Source: Lingula anatina | Taxonomy: Eukaryota > Brachiopoda > Lingulata > Lingulida > Lingulidae | DNA length: 64,000 bases | NCBI RefSeq assembly: GCF_001039355.2 | Contig: NW_019775902.1 | Coordinates: 1,634 to 65,633 of the forward strand | Direction: 5' to 3' | Shown: in pieces, positions 41,927 to 55,644 of the stretch | Numbering within the stretch: the first letter of the stretch is position 1 | Layout: every line of letters starts with the position of its first letter | Notes under the pieces: model-generated | The model's database searches: none | Seen by the model: the letters and a program-made list of their open reading frames with translations, nothing else | Told to the model about the DNA's origin: nothing | Program-made: the position numbers and the translations under genes

Positions 41927-44132
41927 GGCGTACACATATCCCAGAATGCCATATGATATTTATGTTGTCATGATAACTGCCGTTAGATGGCGCTGACAAT
42001 GACATACCGGTTAGGACACTGATGCGTCATAGTTCTACCACCTGTAGGCCTACTTGTTTGGCAAGAAATCTTATAGCAAAAAATAGTTAGAAAAATAAAA
42101 AACAGCATATCACTTAAAAAAGAGAGTAATTGGAAATTTTTTAGAAAACGCTTATTTTTCATCATCGTTCACTGTTTAAGAAGAATATCAATAGGGAGTT
42201 GAACAGAGTCGTGGTATGCGTGGGGGTGAAGGGTGAGACAAGGTTGCCTCCCAGAGTTTTTATTTTATTTTATTTTATTTTTTAAATTTTTTATATATGT
42301 TTTTTTACTTTTTCATTCTTTTAACTTTAAAATTAGAACTTATCAGTAAAATAGATTCAGAAAGAAATTATGGATCAAAATGTATCTTAAAGGTAGCCTA
42401 TCTTATCCGGAATTTATGTAGTCTACATTTTGTTAATTCTGGCTGCACATATGTAAGCGTAGCTTTTGGTATACCGGTATGGAGTGATTCAGATTAGGCA
42501 TAATCTCTGCTGCTTTTTAAATTTAAATTGATTTGAGGTATAAAAATTGCATTACAAAAGTAAGGTCCTCTGTTCTTTTTCCTTTACAAGAGGGATAAAA
42601 ATTGAACCAAAGTACATTTTAGTTCACTGCAAATTGAGCTGTTTATTGCCATATAAGAATTCAAATTATTTATAAAGAATATTACACAGCATACATATAT
42701 AATATTTACAATTTTTTCATAATGGAACAGACCACAGTTTGATGACTCATTAAAAAAGATAACAAAGCCATGATAAAATATCACTACTATTAGATCGGTG
42801 CCATCCTGGAGATACATTTTTGCTTTATACCAGTATATAAAATTCACATATACAATTCTGTGTATTGGTTAAGAAGAAAAAAATAATAGAATCATTGAAA
42901 TGCATTAAGTTTTTACTGGGATTATTATTATTATTATTATTATTATTATTTTCGGGAATAATGGAGATCTCAATGTATACCCGATTTTATCTTTATAGAG
43001 ATCAATACCTATGCGGCCTTGTCTTTCCGCGTCACGTTTACTGATGGAACTAAAACAGTTTCCTTATAAACACTGCTGCTTGTTAGCACCTAAAACGGAA
43101 GGGGAAATAGACACCGTCTTTATTAAGACAGCCTGACCATTTTAGGGCAGCACATTTTCATTTGTGTATATATATATATGACTCATGATGGCGCCCCGCC
43201 TCCTGGAAGACGACTAACACTGCACCACAATCACTGTCACAACTAACGCAATCTCAATATTTAACACTTGAACCTAATAAATGCATAAACTAAAACAAGT
43301 CTGTACAAGATGATAACCGCCTTCACAGTCACTTCACTTCCTTAACAGAAATGCAGATAGTTCATAACTATAATATTCAATATAATACCAGTAGACTACT
43401 TACGTCATCAAATCATTACCAAACACTTCAATTTCGCCGCAGTTTAATTACAGTACAATCTTGTCTTTGACTTATATAATATAAAGAGAACAGGAATCCT
43501 TTTTTTTTAAGTCACTATCAACAAGAAAACAAAGAACAATGAAATATTTACAGTGCGGTGTCTCACTTTTCTACTGTTCTGGAATGTTAACAAAAAAATC
43601 TTATTATTTACATCCTGGTTGTAAAACAACACGTGGTCCCGGAAAATACTCCGTATGCTGGCAAGGTTTGAAGACAAACCACACAGTGAACTGAGTGAAG
43701 TGTTACTGTTAGCACGTCTCTCTACGCGCCTTGCTTACTAACCGATATGATTTTTTTTCTGGGGGATGGGAAAATAAAAATTAAATAGAGGCAATGCCTA
43801 CACGTAGAAACATTTCACTGTTATGTATGCATAACCCTAAAAAAAGATTTAAAAAGTTGGAGTTTTGAGTTTCGATTAAAGTTCTAATGCCCTCTTCATA
43901 TGTGAGTATTGAAAAAAATCAAAACATGAGGCAAATGTGGAAAACGGATAGCCTATTTCCAGTGAGATGATAACCATCGCACTCGCATTCATTTACGCTG
44001 TGATTGTCTTAAACAGTAAAACCAGACAGAAACCATTTGATGTGAAACATGTTTAACTACCAAGGTAGGTAGGCCCTTGCTACTAAATTTTGAATTAACC
44101 ACCTACTTCTAAGGTTTCTCGAGTATAAAGAG
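41927..44132. other. Intergenic region upstream of the small gene and downstream of the ETS gene
   Basis: Promoter-like motifs sit at its left edge (41924-41990). An (ATT)n run occupies 42921-42951. The likely ETS-gene 3' UTR lies on the right, with a minus-strand AATAAA near 43116. I find no supported coding exon. Confidence 0.55.
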
Positions 44133-46820
44133 TTATAAACATGTCCACGTCATGTCGGCCTTTTGTGAACAGTTGTCTTGGGCTGCACGTGAGTACCCAC
44201 ACTGCTGAAGAGACACCGGAGTTGCACGAGGCAGAGCAAGCATTGTCTGATTCTGGAAGGTTGATGAAAAGACGTCCAAATTGGGCTGGGCCATATAGTT
44301 ACGAGAAGCTTGTAAATCGGAGTCTCCATACGTTCGTTGGTCCTGCACACAATTCGGCGAGACGTAACCGTTGGTAGTTTGGCGGTGGTTTTTACCACAG
44401 TGAGACTGAGCAAAGTTTCCCTGAGAAGACGCAGTTGATAAATGCAGATTGTCCATTGCATTAGAGAAGACGCATTGCGGTTGGGTAGATTGGATTATAT
44501 CTCCCAATAACTGCGTGTTGTTCGGGGAAGGGACTATTCCTGCCAGGGGACTTCTCCGCATGTTTTGAGTGTGGACTTCCATCGACCCGTAGAATCTTTG
44601 CGGTGAAGCGTGAGGACTGTTTGCTGCGTTCGGGAAAACAGAATGCGGTGGAGGGGACAACATATTTGTGGAAGACACTTGTGGAGACGTCTGCGCGTTG
44701 TGGTGCGGAGATCTTTGGAACCTGCAGCTTGTCGCAACATCTTCGACTTTTATGTCAAGAGGGTGCTCGGGTATTTGGCACGTGAGTGGATGCCTCGCGC
44801 GATTAAGTGTCTCGGCGTCGACGGCAAACCGAGATGAGCTTTGAGCATATGCAGTTTTGAGATCTGGCAAAGCCTGAAGAGACGCTGGCACCGAAGAGCG
44901 AGGAGACGCCATCTGTCGACACTGTTCTTGAACAGCCTCATAATAGCTCGGAGGGTCCCGTTCCGGAGCGCGCGCAGGCGACGCGGACAGGGAAGGCGTC
45001 TGATTGGTCAGAGATTGTGGAGTTCCGGTTTTTGATTGGTCAGCGACTGGATTTCCTTCGTTCCCAAGGCAGCATGAATAAATGAATGAGATTGCTTCTG
45101 GATCTGCTTTCACTTTTGGTTTGAGGATAGTTTCAAAATTGAACTTGTAGGTATATCTTTTGCCGTGCACCTTGTTCATGATCAGCTTGTCGTAGTAGTA
45201 CCTGGAATATAAAGGTCAATGCAATGTTAGTAAGACTTCACAAAGTGCACTTCTGACCAAACATCAACTTAGTGTGGGAGACTCGGTTTTGTAGGATGTA
45301 AATTTCCTTTAGATTCTTTAGCAACTTTAAGTTTTTTAATAATGCTTCATTCGTTATTTGACTTATTTTGGATTGGAAATGCGTATCGTCATCTAATTGT
45401 TTTCACGTAATTCACATCCAGTAGCCAACACTTCTGCTCATAGAGCACAGAGCGACTTCACGCTGAGGATTATTCTTTGGCCCAATCAGAATTATATTGG
45501 TTATCTATCTGCTGCCAACCTTATCTAGAATTTTACCTGAGTGCTCGACTAAGCTTGTCATAGTTCATGTTGGGTTTCTTCTTCCTTAACCCCCACCGCC
45601 TTGCCACCTCGTCCGGGTCGACCATTTTGAACTCTCCCTCGGAGCTGGTCCAAGCAATAAAGTGACGGTTCGAAGGATCTCCTAGCATCTCCAGTAAAAA
45701 CTGCCATAGCTGTATTTGACCCGTCGTTTCTCCCTTTCTCCCATTGGCCTGAATGTCTGGAGGTGACGTCACAGCTTTGGATTCGCACGGAATCTTTTCA
45801 TCTTAAATGATAATATCACAGTGCTCATTTTCCTTAACAACCCCATTTTTTATACTTTTCAAGGATATGGTATAAGAATGAAATAAGAAGGAAATTAGTA
45901 ACTGACTGTGAAAATAAACAAATATACGTGTATGTAGAATATGAAAATTGCGACTGTTTTGATAATATTGAAGGAAGATGACACATTAAGCTGCGTTTAT
46001 TAACGCAAAACAAATGCGATCTGAGCGAGTTGTGTGACGGAGATGTTTCTTTGAGCCTATTCTTTCAGTTAGGACCTCTTCATATTAATACATGTTAATG
46101 TTGAAGATTTAAATACAGCAATGCAAATTACTAATATATTGAAGACATTAATTTACACGTAATTAAAATGATTAGTGAATATTCATTAAAATAATTAGTT
46201 ACAATTAAAACTTGAGTCTAGCTCAGTCTTTATTTTACGGAAATATCGCCACACTATTTCTATTTACCAAAAACAAACAAAATTTAAAAATAAAATAAGT
46301 GAATGCATTTTTGATAGTTTAAAAAAACTAAAACGGATTAGATGGCGTCCTCTCACCTTTACTTTCCTCCTGTAGTTTCTCTTGGATGATTTGATCAATG
46401 TCGTCGATGTCGCTCAAGTCAGCCAGTGCGCAGTCTGTGGAGGGTCCCTGGGACAGGGGACTGCCGACAGAAGATTCACCTGATAGATCGCATGAAGCCT
46501 GCGTTTCAAATATTCCTTCACGTGACGGACTGAAAATATAAGCATAAATGTATAATCTCGTGTGTAAGCGTTAGTGTGTTTTCTTTAATGTTGAAAAAAA
46601 GTTTAGGGTATGGAATCAGAAATATATATGGATACACAAAGAAATCAAAAATCAAGAAATGAAATATAAAATCTTTAAAAGCACATTAAAGGAAGTATGC
46701 AAAAGAGAAAAAGAAAGAAAAGAAAAGAAACGCAACTGAAAGTTTTAAATAAAGTTTTAAATAACTAAAAAGATAGCCTGAAGGACTTTTTTACGGACGG
46801 GCGAAAATTATCAAATTATC

Positions 46821-46851
<31 letters not shown>

Positions 46852-46955
46852 GATAACCTGCCAGCACCTTACCAGGTCTCTTCGCGGCGAGATGTGTCCG
46901 TGAGCTGGAGAAGAGTGTCAATGAAAAGATCGTGCTCGTCTGCTTGGGTCTCCAT
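44133..46955 (-). CDS. ETS-domain transcription factor, ERG/FLI/FEV-like core
   Basis: Exons are 46955-46873 (ATG), 46529-46357, 45801-45537 and 45201-44133 (stop). All phases agree, giving 529 residues. The ETS winged-helix domain spans about 115-196, from [19 protein letters not shown] through [20 protein letters not shown] to [13 protein letters not shown]. The two recognition-helix arginines in LSRALRYYY are intact. The core is closest by eye to ERG/FLI/FEV, but WTSSEGEFK and WGLRK also recall ELK. No Pointed domain is present. The N-terminus is acidic ([12 protein letters not shown]). The long C-terminus is Ser/Pro/Gln-rich, with a PPSY motif (257-260) and an IKVE sumoylation-type site (324-327). 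It likely binds GGAA sites in the nucleus. The subfamily is uncertain, so no symbol is given. Confidence 0.93.
46821..46849. repeat. Poly(A) tract
   Basis: About 29 A residues (poly-T in ETS-gene orientation), in intron 1 of the ETS gene just after the exon-1 donor. Confidence 0.95.
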
Positions 46956-46961
46956 TGGAAC

Positions 46962-46972
46962 TGCGCATGCGC
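46962..46972. promoter_or_regulatory. NRF1-type palindrome at the ETS gene 5' end
   Basis: TGCGCATGCGC is a perfect NRF1 core, seven bases upstream of the ETS-gene ATG. Start-site-proximal NRF1 motifs are common in TATA-less animal promoters, so transcription may begin close by, giving a very short 5' UTR. Confidence 0.5.
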
Positions 46973-48114
46973 TTGGCGAGAAGCCTCCTTTTATGAAGTA
47001 CAGGTCGTAATCATACATATTTTGTCACCAGCGTTTTCTATTAAAATATCTAAAATGAAATGGAGATAGTGTGTTAACACAGCGTTTGTAATTTAAACTG
47101 ACATCTCAACAGAGTTTTTGAGCGATATATCAAAAGCAACTTTTGAAGTGTAACCTTTGTAATAAATAGGCCTATAAAATATTTTATATTTAATATAAAT
47201 GTTAAATGCAAAATCAAAAATAATTACATCAGTTACGAAAGACTAGTGGAACCTCTGTCAATATTTCCCGTATTTTACTTCATAGTCCATGCAATAAACA
47301 AACTAGAAATCACCCATACTAAAGCGAAATTACTATTTTCTTCAACGTTCAAACATTAACACAAAACTTGAGACACTCAATCACACCTCAGATAGCACCT
47401 TATAAACTAATCCTAGCACATTCCTGGGCCTTGCCGCAGTCACCTGCGTCTCAAGCATACTGGCATCTTAAATGAATTCGTCATCACGCCCATAAACACC
47501 ATACTATTTAAAGGTTCGGCAAATTGGGATTATTTTCGGTCCTTTACCAGTAGCGCAAATACACTTTCTGAGCCTCGATGTGTGTGGCATAACTAACATG
47601 GAATGGAAAATCTCTGGTTTTACCAGACAAAACCATTTTTGTCCTCGACACAAAAGCTCTTCATTTTAGGAGATAAAGTGTCCTAGTCAGGCGGAACTTT
47701 GAGGCGCGACCTACAGCAGCCTTAAAAACGTATACTGAGATAATGCTTAATCAATAATAATAATAACTATACTAGGATAGCATTGAGAGCAAGTCAGTCA
47801 AATATTACGCCCTTTCTAAAACCTAAATATTTCAGTGATTAGGCTAACACATTCGAACGTAAGCAGATATGTGTCACGAGAATGATTTTTGTAAATTCAA
47901 TTAATGAAAATCTAAACGCGGGTGGTCCTGATACTTGTATATGAAGCTGCACAGAAATATCGGTAAAGGAAATCAGTCAGTTGACTTATCCCTAAATGTC
48001 AGGAGAGTAATCTGCCGCCACTGACTTCATCGCAGATGTTGTAAATCCTTCTTATTATTACAATTAGGCAGCAAAAATAAAACCGCCTTTGATTTTGCAC
48101 CATTGCAGGTCTAG

Positions 48115-48127
48115 CCGGAAGTGGCGG
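48115..48127. promoter_or_regulatory. ETS/YY1-like promoter motif cluster
   Basis: CCGGAAGTGGCGG joins an ETS core with a GGCGG/YY1-like half. It is preceded by AAACCGCC at about 48080. Such clusters mark TATA-less start sites, and this could be a distal ETS-gene start or an unannotated transcript. Confidence 0.35.
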
Positions 48128-51100
48128 TGTTTCGTCAAAGGCCAATTTCACGTTTTCACTTTTATGTTACGCGTTTTTTATTTTTGCCGGTTGCTTTTTA
48201 AAGAGAAAAGAAATAAAAGAAAAAGGTAAAACGTTATCTACCGCAATCTTGGTAATCCATCTCAATTTATGAAGCTAGCATAATGTGATTATTACAGGAC
48301 GTATCTGCCGAAATAATAAAAATGGCTAGTGGCACTTTTGAGGTTTGCTCCCTAATCATTGGCTTTTAAACGTTTTTCGGTCCTTTTGAAAAAACTATTA
48401 CTGAAAACCCTGCTTTAGAGAAAAAAGATATTTCGTTTCACACTGGCTCAGTTACATGCCGCGCTTTGATCATGGTAGCTGAGGAAAAAAACTGTAATTG
48501 CCAGATGTAAGTTGACGCTCTTCTTCTAAATAGGCACTATCAATTTTTTTAAGAATCAAAAAAACGAAACCTGTGAAATTATATACCTGAGACTTAGATG
48601 TGTATTTTTTTCCCTCTGTTGTAGTAGTCCGATTGGAGTATTGAAATAAACAAAAAATGTCCATTTCCGAAATCAATCATAATTTCCTTTTCTCAAGTCT
48701 CTACATTATCACGATAATATCAAATCTATAATTCAATTGTAAATTTCCTTCAATTTATAGAAATAACATTTGGGTGACACAGGGGCCCTTCAAGGCAAAA
48801 TATTTTTTATGCAAGGCTGTATAATTTCCACCTCGCTTAAATGATATGAATATTGTGCCAATACGCAAGTCCTGTATTGATTTCAAACTTGACTGCTCAG
48901 TTGACAGCTTGACAGCAGAGAGATGTTTATTTGTGTACCCTACCGGTGTAAGTATGAATACCACGTGAGTCAGAGTTTAGACAGGGTCTTGTTCTCCATT
49001 GTCGGACACGGAATTCTTTGACCGCAGATTGTTCAAAGAGACACGGGCGCTGACTCCGTCCTGCATGGTGCAGCCGGTGCGTCTCAGCGGACGCTTGAGA
49101 TAAGACGTAGCTTTCAGACGCCGTACGCTAGTTGCTCGTAGCATCTTTTTCGGACATGGCTTACCCACTCTTTAGTCCCAGCCCCCACCCCCCTCCCCCA
49201 TGGCTTAGGTTTAACCTTGACATTAACAGCGCGTCACACCTGACATCGAGCTGTGATGATCTTGTCTTGTAACTTGCACGTAACTTAATTTCTCCAGACA
49301 GATTTGTTATTAATATTGAAGTCTCCGTCGGACAGCGTTTTTGTCGCGTAACAGCCTCAAACTCTGCTGTAAATGTTTTCACAAAATGGAATATTTCGGG
49401 GAAGAGAGTATACACATACATATGTATACACATACTACACATACATTATTTTTTCAACACAACTCTGTTTTTGAAAATGCTGTAAGGCGAGAAGCATATA
49501 AAAAGTAAATATTTGGCACTAATGACCACACCAATACACGCATAACTACAACCTCCGACTTAAAAAATTTACAACGGTGTAGACACAAAAAAATACATTG
49601 ATGACCACATTTTTTGGTAAGACCATATTACATAATCATCAATACCTATCGATAAAATCGCCAAATTGACATGAAATTATAATCACCAATAACAGACCCA
49701 TGACAGCACTTCACATTACGTCACAGACCTACCTAACTGGAGAATTCTCCTGTCTGTGTTGTTCAAGACGTTTGGCGTAATAGTGTAGCACTGCCGATCA
49801 CGCTTGCTATATATATTAACTCAGTCAATTTGAACATCACGTAAAATAGAGGGGAACCACAGGTATAAATATTTGCCAACAGTTTATCGTTTGACTTTGT
49901 CCAGGAATAATATCGAATAGTTTAACCGCCCACTGGCTGATTGTGACCTGAATAGCGATCAAATTAGTTTACAAATAAACAGATATTTGAATGGGGGACA
50001 GATAGCGTACGCTATAGTAAGGGATTACAAGAGGGACCTTTTAGGCGTTCCGATAACTGCACGAAGGCGTTGGATAAGTGCTTTCTATGGGAAGCCGAAT
50101 TATTAAGTATACATTGACATGATTATCAAATTACAAGAAAGATTCCTTTATCTTCAGAAGAGTGTTTGATTCACAAGGATGACTTATATTCCTGTTTCGC
50201 ACTCACTCACTTTATTTGATTTTCATCAAAACCAAACACGCCAATGGGCTTCTGTGTGTTTTTCTTTGCCATCTACGGACTCATCCCAAAGTCGATTTAC
50301 TCATTAGAAATTCTACACATACGCGCAAGTGCTTTGTAAACATTTTCAATGATCAGAAAGAATTTGGGGGTCGATATAATATCTCATTTGAACAGTTATT
50401 TGTTTAATTTGAATTATCTGCACTTCATTTTGCGATGTTCCCGTCTTGAAGCGGGTTCAGTGCATGTATTACAAACTACCGACTACATAATGTAATCTTT
50501 ATAGGTATGTTTTATAGACCCGTTTTACGTCACAGTTGTTTTTTTACAAATAAAATTTCACGCAGCGTTTAGCTAAAATCATAAAGACAAGATTCGATAC
50601 ATGAGACCAAATAAAAAATATTTTCTTGACAATTCTTTTTTTATTTCTTTTCAATAACAAAGGATAAAAGTGAAAGCTTAAAACTGACGCTTTTGATTTG
50701 TCAAAATTGTAAGACTGGACTTGAAAACGACAGGAGGCGAAGGGGTGTCAGTTACGCTCTATACATGCAAAAAAGTTAAACCTTGTATATAAAACAGATC
50801 GCTGGAAGAGGGGGGGCATTAATCTTCGGTGTTCTTTGATAAATGGTTGAAAAACAGGATGGAAACGGGAAAACTAAAATATCTCATCTGAGCAAAGACT
50901 TCATCTTTCTTTCCACATGTTGTATAAGTGAACTAGCGTCAGTAGTAAGCATGAACACAAAGGACTAAAAAAAAATATTTCAGTAAAAAGTCGCATGGGG
51001 TGCCCCTTGTTTACACAAATACAGTTCTTACATGAAATTAAAGGCTGAAATCAGGGTCAAAAATTAATGAGACAAAAATCTTCGTGGAGGAGCTACACCT

Positions 51101-51288
51101 TTATTTTTTCAAACTGACCCAAAATTCAGGCCCAAAAACAAGGATTATAAATGAAATAATTACGCGGGCATAATCTCTGCACCGAATGCCCACGTCCCGC
51201 CGCACTTAACCTAGGACATGGGCCACTCAGTGTAGATATTATTATCCACCTTGCGGCCTACTGGAACAAACACAACGAAAAGCAGGCC

Positions 51289-51461
51289 GCATTCACATCC
51301 ATTTAGTTGAGACTAGCAGATCCGTGTACGGCAGACCCACTTGAAAGTAATCCCGCGGGGAATCCATTCCGTCTCTATCAGGGAATTACGCGGCAAGCTT
51401 TCAAGTGGGTCGGTCATATTTGTTAGATCTATTAGTCCGCGGACCAACTGGCTGTGAATGC
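51289..51461. repeat. Long imperfect inverted repeat (foldback), about 60-bp arms
   Basis: The outer ends GCATTCACA / TGTGAATGC and inner ends GACCCACTTGAAAG / CTTTCAAGTGGGTC match. In between, the arms (51289-51347 and 51398-51461) are imperfectly complementary, with small gaps and a 50-bp centre. The structure resembles a foldback MITE. Other copies were not found in the window. Confidence 0.8.
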
Positions 51462-52726
51462 ACCCATAGCCTACAAGCCCCTTTTATGTTCCCTAACCTG
51501 TTGTGAAAAAAAAAAAACGGAGTTTCAGAGATGCTTGAAAAATCGCCACTTCGGTCAGCCTGCCTGTGCCGTTCCCAGTAACCTACAGAGGCAAACTGAT
51601 AGCAGAAGTCAGTTTGCAGTAAACCTTAGAACTCTGGATGGGAAAAGGTGGGAATTAAAAAAGAAATTCTTCGCCAATGACGAAAAGAAAGAAAAAAAGA
51701 CACGCCAGCCTGCTCAAGAGACTACACAACGGGTACATAGTGAGTGGCACTGGCCGCCTGATTGGCTACTTGGTTAATAGTCAATAGGCCTCTTGTATTT
51801 TCAACAAGGCATGTATTATCATAGCCATTATCATGTTGGTAATCCTAATCAACTGAGCTATTGTTTCTTTTCTTTTTTTCGTAAATAAAAACGGCCGGTC
51901 ACTGCAAAATAAATAAATAAATAAATTAATTAATTAATAAAATAATAATAAATAAATAATAATAAAATAAAATAAAATAAATAAAAACTCATTAAGGGAC
52001 TGAGTTTAACTGAACTTCTTACACCGCAGCAAAATAAACTTATTTCTCTTTTGTTTTCAATTAATATGAACTTGAGCATTATTAACCTGTAGTTAGATGG
52101 GTGGGTTACATACAATCGGGGTATTTTTTTCATTACACTGGGAGTAATAGTGTATGATATGAGAAGGGGGGGGGGGAGCGGGTTAAAAAAAGGTAAGACC
52201 AATGTCAACATCATTTCAAGAGCAGTGTACTTGGCTTATTTTCAGGACGTTTCCCCTTGATTCTATTGTGTGTATTTACATAGCAATAACAAAAAATAAT
52301 CAACAATAATAACGGCAAGTTCCCAGGGTAGCAGCCATTGTTCGCGATCAGCCGGAGCATACAGGTATGACACATACTACTATTATAGTAATCAAGGCTT
52401 ATTTTGCGTGTTTTAAATGTGTTACTTATGCACAGTCGTCCGATTTCTTATCTGACAGTGAGTCACCCTACCTTACACCGATACACAAGAGTAGTCTTAT
52501 GTCTCAGGTTTTTCCTTGGTTGCAGATCTATTACACAAAATCTAAATGGTTTAAGGTGCTCAGATCTGCGATTGCGTTTCATTGAAACGTAGAGGCGAAC
52601 AAATGATGACACTAATTTGCTGTATTTGTTACTAGTTTTGTGTTTTGTACGATATATAACAAATTTAGTGTCGTTCTTTCTTTCTTCCCTCATTCTCTCT
52701 CTTATACTTTCTCATACTCTCTCATT

Positions 52727-53129
<403 letters not shown>

Positions 53130-55359
53130 TGACTCACTCCAAAACAGACAGACAGAGGGCCACCGTGAAAACCACAAAGGGTCAAGCGGATACAGAGCAT
53201 TAAATGTAAACCATGACTCAGAACATAGTTTAAATATTCGTTAATATACATATTCCCCCTTTATCACCATCTATCAGGGACCAACACGTGGATTATCAAC
53301 TGCAGTCAGGCGTACTATATCAAATATCTGTTTGTAATGTGGCTTGTATAAGTCATTATACTTCTAAAATAGAGTAGATATCTATGCGTAATCGGTAAAA
53401 CCCAAAGAAGGGGATCTCCCTGGGTTCTAAGCCATATCTTGAATTAGGAAGCGTTTCAAGTTAGTTTCAATTTAATGAAACGACAGAATTATCGTCAAAA
53501 GATAATGCATACATGTAACACTTGTTTAACGTGATAGGAGGTTCTCTTATCTGAAATATCAAAACATTTTGAACACCTGTGCAGGTGTAAGACAAACAAA
53601 AATCCCTCAGAGTGATAATCATTTTTTTAAAACTGCTTGCTATCTAATTTGATGACTGCCGTTTTCTTTCTCCAGAATGAGAGCTAGTACCTAAAAAATG
53701 TAGGCCCTGCTGAGCGCGAATTGGGACGTGTATATCTAATATAGGCGCACAACGTGAATAATTTACAGCAATAAATACATCGTCTGCATAACGAACAGCA
53801 CACTTATCCGGTTAACTGTGTCGCGGGTAAATGAATGAAAACATATAGGGTTCAAGAATGCAGGAAGTGCAACAATAAATCGTCTACAAAAGGTCAGAGG
53901 TCGGCAGGGCACACGTGCATTTTAACCCAACCAAGACGAGACATTGAAAATATTTAGCAAGTAATTTAACTGGCACAATAAATAAAATGTCAAAATACCG
54001 GTGTAAGTTATAATGGTATAGAACCAAAAAAAAATGCTTTTGAAAATGCTCTTCGTTTCCACAATCACTGATTTATTGTTGCCGTTGTTATATTAGGAAT
54101 CCCTATTGCCTGTGTTTGGTAATGGTGAAAATAATCAAAACCGTAATAAAACTGCTTGGGTCACAAAAGGAGAAGAATAAATCGGAATGTCATTGAAAGA
54201 TGAACACATGAGAGTGAAAGAAAATTACCGAATACGGGAGTCACGTTTTGTCAGACTTGTTATTTTTTAGCGATGTGCAAGACGCAGCAGAACGCGTGGA
54301 ATGTTGGCATTATACAGTGCCCAACAAACAAGTCAAACGACTTATTTACAAATCATATAACTTATCGTCGAGGATTGCGATCCCTCTTTGCTTTCTCATG
54401 CCATAAAAACCAAACAGAACAGTATTGTTCCCAGTGCACCGTTTGTACTCAGCGGTGACTCACGATTTAGGCTACTGACTGCCGATCTTCAGCCGGCAGG
54501 TGAGCGACCACATTACTGGGGGACTTCTGCTACAGTTTCCACAACATGCCAAAAAATATATGCCCCCACTAATTTGAGATAATGTGAACCATACGAGAGC
54601 CCTGCAAAACCCCTGCTTTGTTGCTAATGCTCTTTTATCTTCTTCTTACATTTATTTATGTAAGATAAAATAAATGATTTCACGCTCCATTCAAAAAGCC
54701 ACAGATTAACTTGACAAAATCCCCAACGGTATGGCTTTTTGAGCATGGACCTAATTGAAGAGTAATAGCTGAATAGATTTTACCGCAAAGGTATGAAAAC
54801 AAATTCAACAGGTTCGCCCTGGCTAAGACAGCGTTATAGTAACACCTGTACAACTTGGCTGTGAGTTCATTCATAAAATCTCGTCATCGCTATGGACCTA
54901 TCAGATCACGTTACGTGACAGACGTCATTCGATTAGATCTCCTCGTGCTCTCAGGTAATAGTAGTGTCCGATTTGAGGACAGCAGAGCCGACAGCAGCTG
55001 AGCGTTTGCGTGTATATCAGATATTTTGATAATATTCCCCTTAAAAATCATGTATGACTCATGCCGAGAGGAACAATCAAAATTTTATCTCTCATTTACA
55101 TGTAATTCATACTATTTTTTTTACCTATTTTATGAATGCCTTTTTATTATGCAAATAAACGTCACTTAATGAAGCATGTCACTGATTTTTGAAAGAATAA
55201 AATAATGAAGTTAAATAAGTTAAAACTTAATACATCTTTAACATATTTGTGACATAAATTTAATTGGAAAAGATTAAGAATTAAGATCCAAGGATAACAA
55301 TAATCAAAAATCGCAAGCCAAAGTTATCTTCCTTATTTATAAATTTCATGATCATTCCG

Positions 55360-55644
55360 TCAATTTTTTAATTGATGATGTACAGATTCGGGTACGCCAC
55401 AGACAGTGATAGCGAAAATGACAATGAGGAACGTCAATACAGACGTAAATTTACCTAACGTATGCAGTAGCGTGTCTAGTAAATCTACGTATGACTCATC
55501 CAAGTAATTCCTATAACTTGTGCATCTTTCTAGGGCAGCATTTTTTTCCTGATCTTCAGCCGCGATTTGGGCCAAACTACGCGTGTCAGATGATGTTAAA
55601 TACTGTGAATGGATTTTTAACCACCTGTAATGCTTGCACGACAA
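55360..55644 (-). other. Possible unsupported exon or open frame
   Basis: An open minus-strand stretch without any ATG. It would read SLAQIAAEDQEKNAALERC, then NYLDESYVDLLDTLLHTLG, then a hydrophobic segment FTSVLTFLIVIFAITVCGV. A possible acceptor (ATTACAG, about 55627) and a possible donor (GTTAG|GTAAAT, about 55458) would make an internal exon, but I find no partner exon. Chance is a fair explanation. Confidence 0.15.

Noticed and set aside
51454-51777. 107-codon plus-strand frame
   Set aside because: Begins inside the foldback repeat, is Lys-rich from A-runs and shows no family feature.
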